Assembly (NCBI RefSeq): GCF_032062135.1
Contig: NC_092861.1
Location: forward strand, 137,011,036-137,075,035
DNA length: 64,000 nt
Source of the DNA: Pyxicephalus adspersus
Lineage: Eukaryota; Chordata; Amphibia; Anura; Pyxicephalidae
Direction: 5' to 3'
Of the stretch, positions 49,450-63,356 are shown piece by piece. Position 1 is the first letter of the stretch, and every line of letters begins with the position of its first letter. The translations under genes were made by a program, and so were the position numbers. Below the pieces are notes generated by a model that was given only the letters and a program-made list of their open reading frames with translations, ran no database searches and was not told the origin of the DNA.

Positions 49450-51875
49450 CTATCTACTAAACTACATGGAAGCCAAACCTATAGCTGCACTAGTATTGTC
49501 CCATAGCTCACAGGTAGTTTGTCCAATACAAAAAAAAAGGTGTATGGTAAGAAAATGTTGATACACTGGAGTATTACCGTATCAATTGTATCAATTCTCA
49601 CATTTGAGCAATGGTATTTTACATTTGGCAGCCATTGGCCTGTTGGGTGCTTAAGAACCAAATATGAATATTGTCAACAAGGGACCTCACGGGGTTGGGA
49701 AAATCCATTGTTTACCCAAAAAAGTGCTGCAGTACTCCCCATAATCTGAATGAAGGCAGGGGATGTCAAAGAAAGAAGCAGGCTACTTTTTTGCAGAATT
49801 CTTTATACCTTTATAAAGAATATTACTATTAATATTGCTATATATTGAATTGTGTATCATGATACATATCCTCTTGCTGGTTTCTTGTCGATACATAGTC
49901 CTACCACTGATCCTGTACACTAATGCAGTAGGTTTATAGAGAAAAAATAAACATATCATAGCAAATCCTTTATTGAAACATCTGCCTCTCAGCCAAAACA
50001 TGTCTAGTGAAGTTTTGAAGAGCAGCTCATCCTATGTGTCCATTCCATATCTACAAGCAAGTTTGCTGTTCTGGATAAACAACGTATGTCACAGGACACT
50101 GGCTGCAAGAAGCCTGAAGCTGCAGAACATTCATCGAGCAGAGAAGTCCTAAAGGCTAATAGTGTGACAGCCGTCATGTACCGGAGCATATGCAGTCTAA
50201 CAGGATTACTTATAACATACAACCTTGTGCTCAAGGCTATGTGCCCTGAATGTTACATTTTTTGTAGAACATAACTTATGAAAGCAATCATTACTGCTGT
50301 GGACCGGCTTTGCACTCTCAGTTAACTAAGCCTAAGCACAACATTAAGCGAAGGCCCTCTAGTATAAGAACATGGAACCATGGACTTGATAATTATTAAT
50401 AACGTTGCTGAGGTGCTACCATAATGGAGCCACAGGAGATTGGGATCCCACCTGTCTTTCAAGCAGTGTCATGTCATCTGGCAATAGTGCATTACCAAGT
50501 CCAAGTAGAACATCTCAATGTGACATAAAAGTGGGAGGAAGTGCAGATTTAGGAAAAGAACACAAAATTATATGCTATAAGCTTTAATGGGTTTACAGCC
50601 CATTAGGGATTTCTTGCTGTGTCCCCCACTAAGCAGCCTTTCCCTATTTTTTAACTCCCTATTCAGTTCCAGTATTTCCAGAATTGAAAGAAATCCAACT
50701 TTTTGAGTCCTAACAAGAAAAGGAAAAGGAGGGAAATCAGACGCATGTTCCAATGACAACCAGGAGGGCACATTCCTTATTCTGATTGGGAAATAAAGAA
50801 AATCCCTCTTGGTTGACATGTAGAATCAGGAAAAACAGTTTTAATAATTCCCCTCATTCTAAATTGTGGGAAAGAAATGTGTGTTTAGATACAGTTTGAA
50901 AATCGATGCATGTTGTTGGGTTTAGATAATCCAATACCAAGGATGTAATAGGCAACATGGCAGCCAAGTGGCCAGCACTCTCAATTGCCAGTCCAAGGTT
51001 TGACTTTTGGCCAGAACAGTGTTTGCATGGCATTATTATGTCCTACCTATGTTTCCTATGTCATGACAATGTTACACAGGTCAGTGAAAGGCATAAAGCA
51101 TAAGTGGTTGTTAGAGGACACAGCTTTCAGGTTGCTTACTTTGGTTCACGAGTGGTATGGGCCTATTGGTAGGATTCTGACAACTACAAGTGAATAGAAA
51201 AATACGAAGCTCTTAGATGTAAAAATAATTTAAACAACTCATTTATTATCATCATCACTGTAGCATATTTTAAATAAAGCAGTAAGTCAAGGTGTATTAC
51301 ATCAAACTACATCCTGTAAATGTACTCAAGCCAAACAACCATGGAGAACAGGCAGAAAAATATACATTTTTCCCATGTCCCAAGTTTTCCCCAGGGACTA
51401 ATACTGCACAGCAATTCCATAGACTAACCAGTCCAAATTCAGCATCACCCTTTACATAAACAAGAAGAGCCCTGAAAAGGTTATCTTGTCCAGTGACAAA
51501 GCTCACTGTCAGATACAGAATTATCAGATATACACAATCATTTGCTTCAATTCTACTATATGTCACCGACAATATAATGGATCACATTTATTTATTAATA
51601 TTTAAAGGAAGAGTGTGCATTTTTTTATGGAAGTCATACATCCCAATGGTTCAAATAACTTTTGTCTAATATTACAGCAAAGTATGGAGTATGTATCATA
51701 TCGCACAGCTTACAGAATGAGTCCGTTTGTTGTGTACTGATTTAGGTCACAGAACCATGCACACCTATACACCTGACACACCTTTCTATGTATCCATTTT
51801 TAATCAGTATTATCTGCCTGCAATCCTTATAAAATCATCACACCCTACTATGTACCACTATACACTCAGCACACC
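49450..51875. other. Intron, no recognised content
   Basis: Only short unrelated frames; no repeats shared with the rest of the window were noticed. Confidence 0.5.
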
Positions 51876-51879
51876 ACAT

Positions 51880-51965
51880 CAATTTTATTTTTACTTGTAT
51901 TCATAAAGGTGCAGACAGATTATGCAACGCTTTACAAAGTCTATTGTCATATCACTAACTGTCCA
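51880..51965 (-). mobile_element. LINE 3' end remnant (L2/CR1-like), reverse
   Basis: tatgcaacgctttacaaagt, then ctattgtcatatcactaact matches 40880-40920. Confidence 0.6.
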
Positions 51966-52347
51966 TTATGCACCCCTATAGACTCCACCAAGTTAGCCGA
52001 TATACATGAAAACATTTCACATTGGCATGCAAGTGCAAATCATTATGCTCAACTGTACCTTGTTACACCCTAGGCATTCAGAACATTCAGCAAAACACAC
52101 TATATACTTCAAATGCTTTCAGCATATACACCCCTCATATCAAATACCCTCTTTGGAAATACTATTGGTGGCTCATTAAGTGGACACTTGTTGAGCAGCA
52201 CAGATCTGGACATTCTAATCCACAGCTTTCACATTATATCCCTGTCCCACCTAGTACTGACCAGTTCATGCAAAACTGTAAGAGGACAAGACCACCTCCT
52301 ACTTGCTATATACATTTAATTTCACATGGGTTGTGTGATTCTAAAGT

Positions 52348-52512
52348 CAGCGTTCTCCCCAGCCCCTTTTAGCTGGGTGCACCACCCGGCACTTTACAGT
52401 AACCATCGGCTTATTTTGGACGGTTACTGAAGAGTTGGGTCACAATACAGGGGCTGCCACCCACCTACAATTTCTTCCCACCCGGCTTAAAACAATTTCT
52501 GGGTTGAACACT
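52348..52512 (+). mobile_element. Short TIR element T, copy 3 (both ends)
   Basis: Starts cagcgttctccccag and ends gggttgaacactg. Interior gctgggtgcaccacccggca and aatacaggggctgccaccca match copies 1 and 2. Confidence 0.7.
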
Positions 52513-52519
52513 GTAAAGC

Positions 52520-55343
52520 GGTTATACAATACTTTCCTCCAGGCTCCTATGCCGTTTAATATATATTGGTGCAGATATAATAGAAAGTTTACAGGAAATA
52601 TTGTGCTCATTTCCAACTTTAATTGTCTGAGCATGAAGTCCATTTTATTCACACACGTGTTTCACCATTTTATAGATCCAGTTGGAGTGTCAAAACAGAT
52701 TAATACGTGTGTGTGTGGGCACCAGAGCTCCGCCAAGGCTGTAGGAGGGCACTTTGTGTTACCAATTTGTAATAAAATGACACGTGGATTTACCATTGTA
52801 TATCTCTAGTCAGGCTGTACACTTTCTGCCAGGTTTTTGAAAACAGCAATGACAAGTACATCACAGATTGCCAAGTTTCTTCTGCATACTCTCTTGTCTG
52901 TTGGCGCTGCATAATTTACTGGGTTAAAAGCCGAACAGAAAGGTTCTTTTATTCTCTCCACCTAAACAAAAGAGACTCTAGATGACTTGCTTTGTAATCA
53001 ATCCAATTTAAAAAAAGGCACACAAACCGTGCCATGCTAAACTGATCGAAGACTCATGTGAAAGTATACATGGCTTCATTACGTGAAAAGCTCAGAAAAT
53101 ACTAGTTTCCCTGTTCCAATTCAAGAAAGAAGAAAATGATTTATAACATTGGTTTGATTTTTTCTGGATTTAGGTGTATCCATCACATGGAATTATTAAA
53201 ACTTTTTAAAATGTATATTTCCCTTTACTCTGAGGAAGGTGGGCATGCTAGCACTTGGATTTTAGCGACTATATACCAGACAAATTTGTTAGATTTCCAC
53301 AAACTTCAAAAACTTGCTTAGCATTTCTTCCAGCATCGAATGGTTGAAAATCCAGACATTTTAGTAAGATAATATTTTGGACAGAGCTTCATAATTCACC
53401 GAGATAAATCCAGATCTTACTGCCCAGACACTGGTAGATGCCAAATGTATTCCTATTATTGTCTTTTTTGTAACTAAAGCCAGATTAAATAAATAAAATA
53501 TACCCATATTCGAGTATTTTGAACATTTTAGACCTACAAGGTATTTGAATTAAAGTGGCACAAGATGATTACAGTGGCTACCATTATTGAAGTCTCCTTT
53601 GGGAATGTTAGTTCTCTCGCGGTTGTAATGATGCTTTGGCTTTAATGCTAAGTAAGTGATCTGGAATGAATATATAAATAGTCTGATACTTCTTATAAAC
53701 CATGCTTGTTCTGGGTATGTGATTCTGAAGTAGTAAAATCAAACCATCATCTTCAGAAGGAGATCAGCAATGGAAGTTCTCTTATTTCCTTTTTTTGGCA
53801 CTAAACTTTTTCCCAGGATATGTATTGAGTGGAAACACCTTACACTGGAATCCTAAAGTTTAGCTGTTGTTCCCAGACTCCTCCTTGGTCCAGTACCACC
53901 GGTTTTCTTAGGGAAAACATGATGCTAACATTTTGATGTAAGCCCAGTCATTTATCTACAGACCCAACTAAGGGTGCATTACACGGGTTAAGCTGACAAC
54001 CTCCAGGATTGAATGGCCCTCTAGAAAGAATGCCCGTTCCATGCTGATGGAAGAGGACTGGTGATGGCATAGGACAGGGTAGAGGACTGATGGAAAAGGG
54101 GTGTATATATTTTTTCAATAAAAAATACTGGGAAGAAGGAGGTTGAAATCAGTGTTCCACTTTATACTCCAAGCAAAACCAGAAAGTGAGAGGAAAATCT
54201 CTCTTAAAATAGGGCAGACAGCAAATGCAAATATTTTAGTAAGGAAGATTAAAAACATCTGTCAGGCAGGGCAGGAAGTGGAATCCAACCTCTATCGGGG
54301 CACAGATACCAATATAACCAAGCAGAAGTTCAAACCAGTCCCAAATCTATCCAAAATGGCCACTGAATGCAGAAGTCATACTTCTGGTAAAGGTAGGACC
54401 AGAAGGTCCACCTGTGACTTCCTCTAGATCCTGGATACTCCAACAGTATGATCTGCCGGGTAATTCCGGACTGTTCCTGCCCTGAAAGTTTTGAGTGTTC
54501 CCAGCTCCTAGGGTTTACATTATTAGGAAGACTAGTGGGCACAGCAGGGGTACCAACTCACGAGAACTCTGCAAAGAGTTCACTATAGACCTAGAAAAAA
54601 AGTATACCATTCCATTAAACAGAACTATCAGTCTTTTGAGGACTGTACCTTTATAGCACATGACAATCAGCATGGTGGAAAGCCAGAATATTTTTAAGAG
54701 CTTTTCAAATAAACAATAATGGAACTGGACCTGAAAAAAAATCAAGTAAAGCTGGCTACAATTGTATTAGGGTAACCTGGCAAGGCAATCTGGGAAAAGA
54801 TCATCATCGCTTGCCGCCAGATCCGGCTCTAAAGTGATGCTGGGATATATGTCAGTAAAAGAGCTGATAAAAGCACACATAAGATTCCCTTCCATCAGTG
54901 AACTGAAACACTGTACTGGGAGGGCCAAGTTTTAATTATTTCCCTCTGCTACTACAAACGTCTGACTCCGGGAGTACTGGATCAAAGTCTTCCCCTCCCT
55001 CTCTCACTCTGCGAGAACACATGTGACTCCAGCAGCTGAATGCGGGAAAATGTTAGGGACAAACTCTGCATTGAAGATTCCAACCTGGCAGGGTCAACCT
55101 GGGGTATGCATGGCCCAGGCATAGGGCAAGATAGAGGGCCTGCTGTAGACTCCGAGTACAGTGTATGCAGGACACAGGTTCAAATATGCCGTAATCTAAA
55201 ATATTATAAAAATCTAATCTAATATACAAATAATCTGGAAAAGCTTGACTGAAAAAGAAATGCTTGCAAATTTCTAACTCAAGTTTAAAGTAATTATATT
55301 TTTATTTGGGGCTAGCACATGGAAGGATTAGAACTCCTGCTAG
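52520..55343. other. Intron, no recognised content
   Basis: Plus frames at 52435-52809 (124 codons, overlapping a repeat) and 54143-54427 (94 codons) have no recognisable domain. No repeat relatives were seen. Confidence 0.45.
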
Positions 55344-55355
55344 GTTTTTCTGCAG

Positions 55356-55611
55356 GCAGAGGCTCTGTGGGAGAGATTTGTTGAAGGTTGCATCAGGACA
55401 GGAAGCAAGGTCAAATTTTCTTTATGGAGCCATGTAGAAATGAATGAATTACTTTTCCCTTTTCCATCCAAACTAAAAAAAAAATGTTTTAGATGTGGAT
55501 ACAATTATGTGTGTCTGAGTCACGGTTTTAAAACGAAAATCCAAAGTCATTACAAAATACTATCTTGTAGAAGAAACCTTCTGACGGACAAACTGATCTG
55601 GGGGATTGAAG
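55356..55611 (+). CDS. Candidate exon A of an unrecognised gene
   Basis: Open in one frame from a stop at 55341 to a donor-like GTAAGT at 55612. A good acceptor-like tttttctgcag ends at 55355. The encoded peptide has a basic, cysteine-containing stretch (KKKCFRCGYNYVC) and ends LLTDKLIWGIE. The exon would end in phase 1, and exon B opens in the matching phase. A start codon also exists at 55440. I recognise no family. The strand is opposite to PRKCE, so it would be a gene nested in the intron or a remnant of a mobile gene. Confidence 0.3.
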
Positions 55612-55772
55612 GTAAGTGTTATTTTACTGTTTTGGGTTTACTTCCAGGATTTAAGTATTGATAGCTGGAACTTTCAGCATTTAGCAAACTTGTGAATGCA
55701 TCTTGTGCCCAGACCCCTGCTGCATTCTGTGGTTCCTTCCTCAGGCTCTAATGTCACTGTTTTGTCCTATAG

Positions 55773-56155
55773 AAATACAGGGGATGGCAGAAGGAACCAC
55801 AGCACAGAAAAAGGGGGACTGGGGATTTGACACCCTTGCTGGGTGTGAAGAATCTTTAATCAGAGTTATCTTGAATGAATACACCAAACATGGGCAACAC
55901 GGGCAGTGGGTCAGACAAGTACTTAAAGGCTTCTTTTCTATGCAGCAATCATTCCTATATGTTAAAAAAGGCGACTTGAACTGGAAAATATTCATGCGTG
56001 CTGGAAAAATATACCGTACGTGGCCAGTCCACCCTGTTTTAAGCTTTGATCGCAGACATTTAAAGAAAATGAAAGCAGAAATTGAGCATGAGCTCCATTC
56101 ACAAACAGAGGAACAGACTTTATCCACACAAGCCATTGATAAAAGAGATGATTAG
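55773..56155 (+). CDS. Candidate exon B (terminal) of an unrecognised gene
   Basis: Follows an acceptor-like ttttgtcctatag. Joined to exon A in phase, it gives about 127 further codons before the stop TAG at 56153. The peptide is not low-complexity: GDWGFDTLAGCEESLIRVIL, then QWVRQVLKGFF, then DLNWKIFMRAGKIYRTWPVH and an acidic/basic tail. Four tryptophans and mixed codons argue against chance, but both strands are open here, so a coincidence is not excluded. No domain recognised, no signal peptide, no membrane segment. A 13-bp inverted repeat brackets the acceptor (55728-55740, 55790-55802). Confidence 0.35.
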
Positions 56156-56159
56156 CTGC

Positions 56160-59100
56160 TGCCGTCCATTAAACAAAGACAGCTTGTTTTTGTCCCCCCA
56201 TTTTCCTCAGTGTTTTTTCTGGCATGTGCTTCAAAAGCAGTTATTTTCTCCATGGTTTCTGAGGCCCTTTCTGTATTCTTCTGTCACATGCTCTTCAAAG
56301 ACACAAGACGGCTTTCCAGAAAATGCAGAATATAGGAACACAGGCTGAGGGGTGTTAACACACATTTATTCCTGTGTATGGGAAAGGTTCGCTTCTGATT
56401 ACCCACAAGGCAGCTCTCTGTGCATCACTCTTCCACATGTACCCTGCGTTTACCTCAGCAGTGAGCCCCAAGACTTTTATTCCTAAAATAAAATAAATCA
56501 CAAATCATCCTCTCACTACCCAGGGCATAGATAGCAGATTGGTTGCTATGAGCAGCTTAGCACAGGTCTTCCTTTAGACACAGATATTTATTTGTTCTAC
56601 ACACATAGGTGTGTTGGCTTAGTCGTGCATCTCACAATGCGACCATGAAATGCGCTAGTTTATTGACTTGAATATTACTGGACACAGATGGCCAGATTTA
56701 CCAAAATGACAGCAAATAGACTGCCTGAACGCAAATCTGCTGCAAAAAGTGTATGCCTGGGCAAAAAAACTAGGTATTCCAAGAGTTCTCCCCTGCTGGA
56801 CGTCAAAACATCTCCATCACCTTCAGGCCGTTGAAGACCTGTGGTGAGCTGCAGAGTTTGCCACTGCCCCACCTCTCCCCCTAGGAACCATTTTTTACAC
56901 CCAACTTCAGCAACTCGTAGAGCAGTTTCCAAAAGTGGCATGGTACTTTCGGTCATGCAGTTGTTGCTTGCAGATCTGCAGTACGACTGTAGTGCACACC
57001 TAGTTGCTCATAGTGCGAAAACATTTACACAAATTCAAAAAGGGCCCTAAGGGATTTCTGTGGAACCACTATTTGGTCAGTTCAAACTGACTCGAAGTTA
57101 GGAGCTAACTGAATTTTTGGTGAATTTCTGGTACCTGTAAATGATCATGTGTTTACTGAATATTCACTTTAATGAAGTGGTGCATATAAACATTTATATC
57201 CCTTGCATTCCCTGAAATGTCCAAAAATATTTTTGTGTGCTCAAATTAGCAATCAGTAGACCATTACCACTCTGAATAGTTAAGGTTGTAACCCAACCAA
57301 CATTTTACTGGTCTGTCCTGAAAAAAAAATGGAACTTGTTGGCAACGATATTATTAGAAAAAAAGGATGACTACACAAAGCCCTAAATTCTAGTTAATAA
57401 TAATAATATCTCTATGTATAGTACACTACTACAATACATAGTACAATATCTCAATGTATAGTACAATAGAACAAATTTTGAGTTAGTTTTGATTTATTTC
57501 CTGAGCAATATTAATACCAATGCACAAACTTGCAGCCTGGGTCCCCAGAAAAAAGTCCATTCCACCTGACCATATTCTTTGCAGACCAGAAAGCAGTGGG
57601 AACACAGGGCATCCCAACCTCTGGATAAGAAGAGAGACAATCTCCAATACCCGTGTGCATGGGAACTGTGCTTACTTGCCAATTTAGACTGCAGTCTAAC
57701 CTCCGGAGAGTTTCACTTGTTGAATAAATGCTACTAGTTTCTACTAGGGTTCACGTGATTTGGTGAGTGCATATTGAGCATTGAGTGATAGTGGCAGTTA
57801 CTTTACCTGTTGTCTATATTGACCCAAGGATCCCATTAGTGTATACCAGGAGGACTATTATTTACTTTTGTTTATTTTATCTATATCATCAAAAACTTGG
57901 TCTGCTAAAGATACTGCTGGAAGTCTTTTATTATATCTGTTCTATCGAGGCAAAGTTTTCTGTTTGATTTTGCCAGAAAGCTAATGATACTTCTGCCAGC
58001 GTACATGGAAAGGTTATGGAGATGAGTAGGATGGAGGACATGAGGAGAGGTCGGAGGTCTTGTATTTCATCAGAAATGAGGAAGGCAGGGCTGTGTCCCA
58101 TTGGGGAGATCACTCTTCATATGCAGGAGGAAGTTAGAGGACATTTCTGAAATGTGAGGGAAATGTCCTCTTAGATGATGGTCACCATCCTGTTTGCAGT
58201 ATTTCCTCTCCATTTCTCCATCACAAACCAAAATTTTGACTTTAAAACCCCTGTGAACAAAAGGGTAAATCTCTCCAGCCAGGACAAAGAGAGCAATAAA
58301 AACTGGGCAGACCTTTTTATGTTTTTAGTAGAGTAGGGCTGCCATGTTTTCACTCATTTACCACCAAGTGAATCCCAGACCTGGAGCAAATATGTGCATA
58401 TCAGGTGTCAGACATATTTCAGGAAAGCCTACTCTCTTTACATCTAAAAAGCAAATGCACATATTGGTGCCCCCAGATTTGTTTTTGTGTTGCACCTAAC
58501 TACCACCCAAGGAGATGGCCTTTCCATGTATTTCCTTTAATGTGGAGCAATGCACAAAGTTACTAATCTGCCCTCGGGGATTATGAGACATGCAGCATTC
58601 TTCATTTGAAGAACCATTTACTAAAGACTGAATAATGTGGAAGTGAATAACTATCCTATCCCAGACAAGACCCAGCCTGCAGCATGGAGGGACAGGCTGC
58701 GTGTAAACCTCCCCTTTTCCCACTCATCAGCCATCACAGCATGCAGATAAGCCTACAATGCATGTAAGGACACGCACACTACTAGGGCCTGGCACAGGGA
58801 TCCCCCGAGAAGGTGTGTCTGCAGTCATCTATCACATACATGCACGGCTTTCTTCTTTTCAACGTGAACATTCAAACTTGTTCCATTTTATCTCAAAGTT
58901 TACAAACATGTTTCTACTTTTACAAATCATTTTTTTACGTTTAGACATTTAGAAAGTTTGGAAAGTTTTCAAACATCTGTCTGTATCCTGTTGGAGTGAT
59001 TTCTCACTGGCTTTTGTTATAATTAACCCATGTGCCAGGGTGTCACTGAGATGGGAAATCTGATCAACATGCACAGAAATAAAAAGAAAAAAAATACTTT

Positions 59101-59545
59101 TTTATTGGGAGTTAAACATTATGAAGGAATAATAGATATGGAGAGGGTCCCTATATTTGTAAAGCAGTGAACATGAAAGTAGCACCAATGCAAGTAACTA
59201 GGAGGAAGCATCATCTGATTCTTCCCGTCAGTTACTGCTCTGGTATAGTTGGGTTACTGCCATTGTTTTAAAAAAACACCACAACACATGGCGAATCAAT
59301 GATAACACCACAAATTACAGTGGTCAAATAAAACTGTATTTTTGTAGTTTTATAAATTGGTTCCCATATAATTTTTCCAAGAAACCAAGATCTACTTTCA
59401 ACATTATTGCACAGTATAAAAAATATAAGGCTGTAGACTTGAATTTGTAGACAGAGAACCCTTCACTGTAACATTACACAAAACAGCATTAGCTCAAAGC
59501 CAAGTTTGTAATGACATTTCTTATTGATCTTACAGGTGGAAGAAC
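56160..59545. other. Intron, no recognised content
   Basis: No shared repeats noticed. A short duplication of tatgtatagtac occurs at 57413 and 57454. Frames are short and scattered. Confidence 0.45.
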
Positions 59546-59549
59546 AGTA

Positions 59550-59812
59550 AAGCTACGTACACATGTCCAGCGGTTCTCACCCGATAATCGGCTCAGGGCT
59601 GATATCGGGCGAGAATCTGGCTGTGTACAGGGCCAGTCGTCCATCGTCTTAATGACCGTCCTGGCAGTCCATCAATCTCCCTCTCCCCTCTCCATAGAGC
59701 AGAGCGGTCCGGTACGTACATCACTCGTTTATGCATCGTGCAGTGCTAGTCGTTGGAAAGGATTGTGAAAGATCTTTTCCAATGACTATTTCTTGCATGT
59801 GTCTGTGTGGCT
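59550..59812 (-). mobile_element. TIR element of the 21-kb array family
   Basis: Left end aaagctacgtacacatgtcc; right end (reversed) agccacacagacacatgcaa. The reverse complement carries cattggaaaagatctttcac, tttccaacgac and ctatggagaggggagaggga, as in the copies at 21.5-21.9 kb. No transposase. Confidence 0.65.
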
Positions 59813-60084
59813 CAAATCCTGGTGTACTAAGAAAAGTGACTACAACAAAGCAAACACGATATAACAATGGTTTACTATTATATACTAAAGCCATAGTTTG
59901 CATCTAAATGCAAGCTGCACAAAGAACATTTCTATATCAGGATGCAAATGCCACATAGACAACAATTGGGTTACATATTAAAACAGCAGTGTACTCAATA
60001 ACTAATATTTTATTATTTTAGCTCTGCCTTCACTTTGGTTGGCAGAATTCTACACCTTGTTAGGCCTCCAATTCTAACAGTCTC

Positions 60085-60420
60085 TGGCATACTGTATAAT
60101 CAAACGTTTGTTGACACCTGACCATCGCAACTAAGTGAGCTTTTTGGACATCCCATTTCTCAACTTTGGGAATTAATATGGATTTGTCTCCCAATAATAA
60201 TAATTTTCATTCTTTGGGAATGGCTTGTCATAAGACTTTGCAGGGTGTCTGCAGAATTGTTTTCTCATTTTGGCAAAAGACGCTTTGTAAAGACAGGTAA
60301 GGATGTTGTGCAAGATGCTCTGGCTCATAATTGGTGTTAAAATTCATCTTAAAGGGGTTTCAGCAGGGTTGAGGCCACAGCTCTGTGCAGGGCCACAATC
60401 TACAAGTCCAAGGATGCTCC
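60085..60420 (-). mobile_element. Tc1-like element remnant, reverse
   Basis: cgtttgttgacacctgacca, tttttggacatcccatttc and gggttgaggccacagctctg appear in the order expected of a reversed Tc1 element: TIR, 3' untranslated part, then the transposase C-terminal region. Heavily decayed. Confidence 0.65.
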
Positions 60421-60424
60421 ATAT

Positions 60425-63130
60425 ATGCCAAAGAAAAAAAAGTGCTATATATTATATATACACACACTAGTATTTGGTGCAGAAGACCTGTGGTTGTGTA
60501 CATGATGGGCCTAAATGATGGCATAGGGTGGTCATCTCATTGCACATGGAAGGATTGGAGCATACCTCACTATGATGGTGTGTGAACTCCTTTATGGCTG
60601 GCTGCCTCAAAGTATGGGAATATTCTAAATCTAATGGCTGGAAACGCTTAAAGAATGGTCTGAAATAGGACTATCACATCATCTGAAGTATTAGAGGGAG
60701 CATGCACGGCCTTAGTTAATGTGACAAAACACTTCATCTTATTCTGCAACCTTTCAAAGGACCGCAAACACAGATATTGTTCCTGGCTTGCTTCTAAGAA
60801 CATCTAAATGCCTGCTTTGGGTTACAGAGTACACTTCAGTATTACTTTCATACCTAAAAAAATGCTGCAACTTGCATTTCTTTGATATTAGAAAAGTAGG
60901 TCATTTGTTTGCTTCATATCAGGCTACAATTCCTCAAAGAAATCCTAAACAAATACATTTTCCTTTAGGCGGAGTGCAGAATGAATTGGATATGTGTTTT
61001 CTGTTTTGCCTGCTGTCCTCCCCAAAGGAGGGCTCAATAAATATTGTTCTTGGAAAACAGAAAGAAAGCATCAGTTGGCACTAATTGTAGAAACTTGAAC
61101 AAATAGGAATAATAAAACATCCAACCAAGAACAAAACAAGGGTTGATGGGTGATATCGAATATGCAGCTCTACCAAGGCTATGCTTGACAGCAATTACCC
61201 TCATATCCAGTAACACCGGCACATTACAGGGGCCCTAATTCACATGAATGTTAACTTGGCAGGGGGATAGCCAGGGGCCATATCACACTAGTAACTTTGT
61301 AGAGATTTGTAGCAGCTACAAATCTCCCCTCCTGTTTGTCCAGTGATTTGTAGCCACAGTAATGGCTGACTACAATGCTACATCAAGGTGGTTGCAATTC
61401 TCTGGTGCACCACAGTCACTAGCAGCTGCACCGAATCACATGAGTAACCCCTAAATCTGGCGATCCTTATTCCCCAAAGCTTAGCAATGGAGATGAAAAT
61501 TGCATTCCATTTTTGTGATGTAGACCTTACAATGCTGGATATTAAAGCCCCACATTTAGGTAGATGGCTATTGCAAGGGACAGGTGGTGTCTCTTTTGCA
61601 ATACCCGCTCTTACCTGGCGGATCACTGCCCAGCTGTCAAGCACAGTGTTGGTTGCCAGGAAAACTTGGCAAACCTGGCTTCCATTGTGCGTGCTGGGGA
61701 TGAATGAAGGTACAGCATCCTGGCATGGCAAGGAGGATGAAAAGAAGACGATGGCGGTGGTTTTGCAGTGCAACAGGTAGCATAGGTTTAGGTGCAGCAA
61801 GAAAACAGCTTGGGTTTTACAGATTCTTTAGATGCTTCAAGCTGCTGCTAGAAAACAGTCATGGTCCTAACAGTGCTCTGTTAAATAAAATTCAAGCTCG
61901 TCAAAAGTAACACATTCCCCAAACGTCTTAAAAACATCAACATGGAAGATAAAGTTAGAAGTTGACCAGCATGTACTCCAAGTACCCATTCACATCATCC
62001 TTATGTGAAACGATAAACATGTGTGGCATTAAGACAATTCATTCTGCTGCATGTGCAGCCAAAGAAAAAAACCATACCCTAAAATAATCCATTCTACAGG
62101 GCATTAAGGTTGGGCGTATTTCAGCTAAATATTTAGCCGAGGATCTGAAGGTTTATCTTCTACAATTCTGGAATTTCCCTGTACTGACAGATGAAACATC
62201 TGTACACTTCTTCATGAGAAATACTTGTAACAAAACTGCACAATGTAACATATTATATAATATGATCCCTCAAGTCACAGAGAGAGATTGTAAGGGTGTA
62301 ATTTCAACACACCTTTTCACAGCATATGGAGACTCATCAATGGAGGACATCCTTATCATTTGTGGATATCTACAACTGGAATATCTTGGGTGTTTTGAGT
62401 GAAACATGACTCAACACTATAGTTTCACCTTTACTTGTATGATCATTATTACCTTCCTATGCCCTACAAACTCCTCTTTCACAGACATACAATGGAATGG
62501 TGTTGTGTTTTTTTGTTTTGTTTTTTTACAACATGGAAATCTGGTTTGTGTTAAGAAGATTACAAAATCCAAAATTAGAGAGAATGAAACTTTCAGGTCA
62601 GCCCATTGGTGACTCCACCTTTGGGATTTTTCTTTTTGTCAATAACAGATTGTACACTAGACTTTTTGTTTAGGGGAGATCTGCACAATTATCAATGAAA
62701 CACTGTGTTCTTTTATTCATTTGTTAGATAATCATGTGATTAGCTTATTGCTAGACATTGTATCAATGAGAAGAAATTAAAAAAAAAAAATGTTTAATTC
62801 TGTTTGACTATTAATTACATTTGGGGCAGCCATGCCTACTCAATACATATGCAGGTCTAATTTCCTGTGTTGATGTGCTACTCATTAGGAATAAATTAAA
62901 AAAATGAAAAAGAGATTGTTTACTCAGCAAAATGATAGCTCACAGACTTTGGGTAAATAAAAAAAGAAGAAGTATTATTGGTTTAACCAATTTGTCCAAA
63001 GAAATGTTTTAATATTGAATTTTTGCTGGCATAAGATTGAACTGGAAACAACCTCACCTTTTAAGCGCAGTAGACATTAACTTCCTAAAATTAACAAGTC
63101 CTCAACTAGTCCTTTGGTAAATCAAACACA
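60425..63130. other. Intron; possible MITE at 61520-61760
   Basis: 61571-61600 (gacaggtggtgtctcttttg and caatacc) resembles the ends of the MITE at 20265. The 61378-61800 stretch is open on both strands but matches nothing. The rest is AT-rich with no recognised content. Confidence 0.35.
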
Positions 63131-63132
63131 AT

Positions 63133-63356
63133 GGCCCTGATTTTTTAAAGTTCTCCAAGGCTGGAGAGAATACACTTTCATCGGTGAAGATGGGTGATCC
63201 AGCAAACCTGGAATGGATCTGGTCCAGGATTGAAAACATTTGCTGACAAATAACTAATGACTTTTAGGGAATCTTTTCCAGGTTTGCTGGATTACCCAGC
63301 TTCACTGATGAAAGTATATTCTCTCCAGCCTTGGAGAGCTTTAATAAATCAGGGCC
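63133..63356. mobile_element. Palindromic foldback MITE, copy 6
   Basis: ggccctgattttttaaagtt at the left and gagctttaataaatcagggc at the right. The best-preserved copy, with aggtttgctggattacccag mirrored by tgggtgatccagcaaacctg. Confidence 0.9.

Noticed and set aside
52435..52809. 124-codon plus-strand open frame
   Set aside because: Its first part lies in short TIR element T; the remainder lacks recognisable protein features.
55741..56136. 131-codon minus-strand frame opposite the candidate exon
   Set aside because: Cysteine/serine-rich shadow of the plus-strand frame with no splice context; it also bears no likeness to any PKC epsilon segment.
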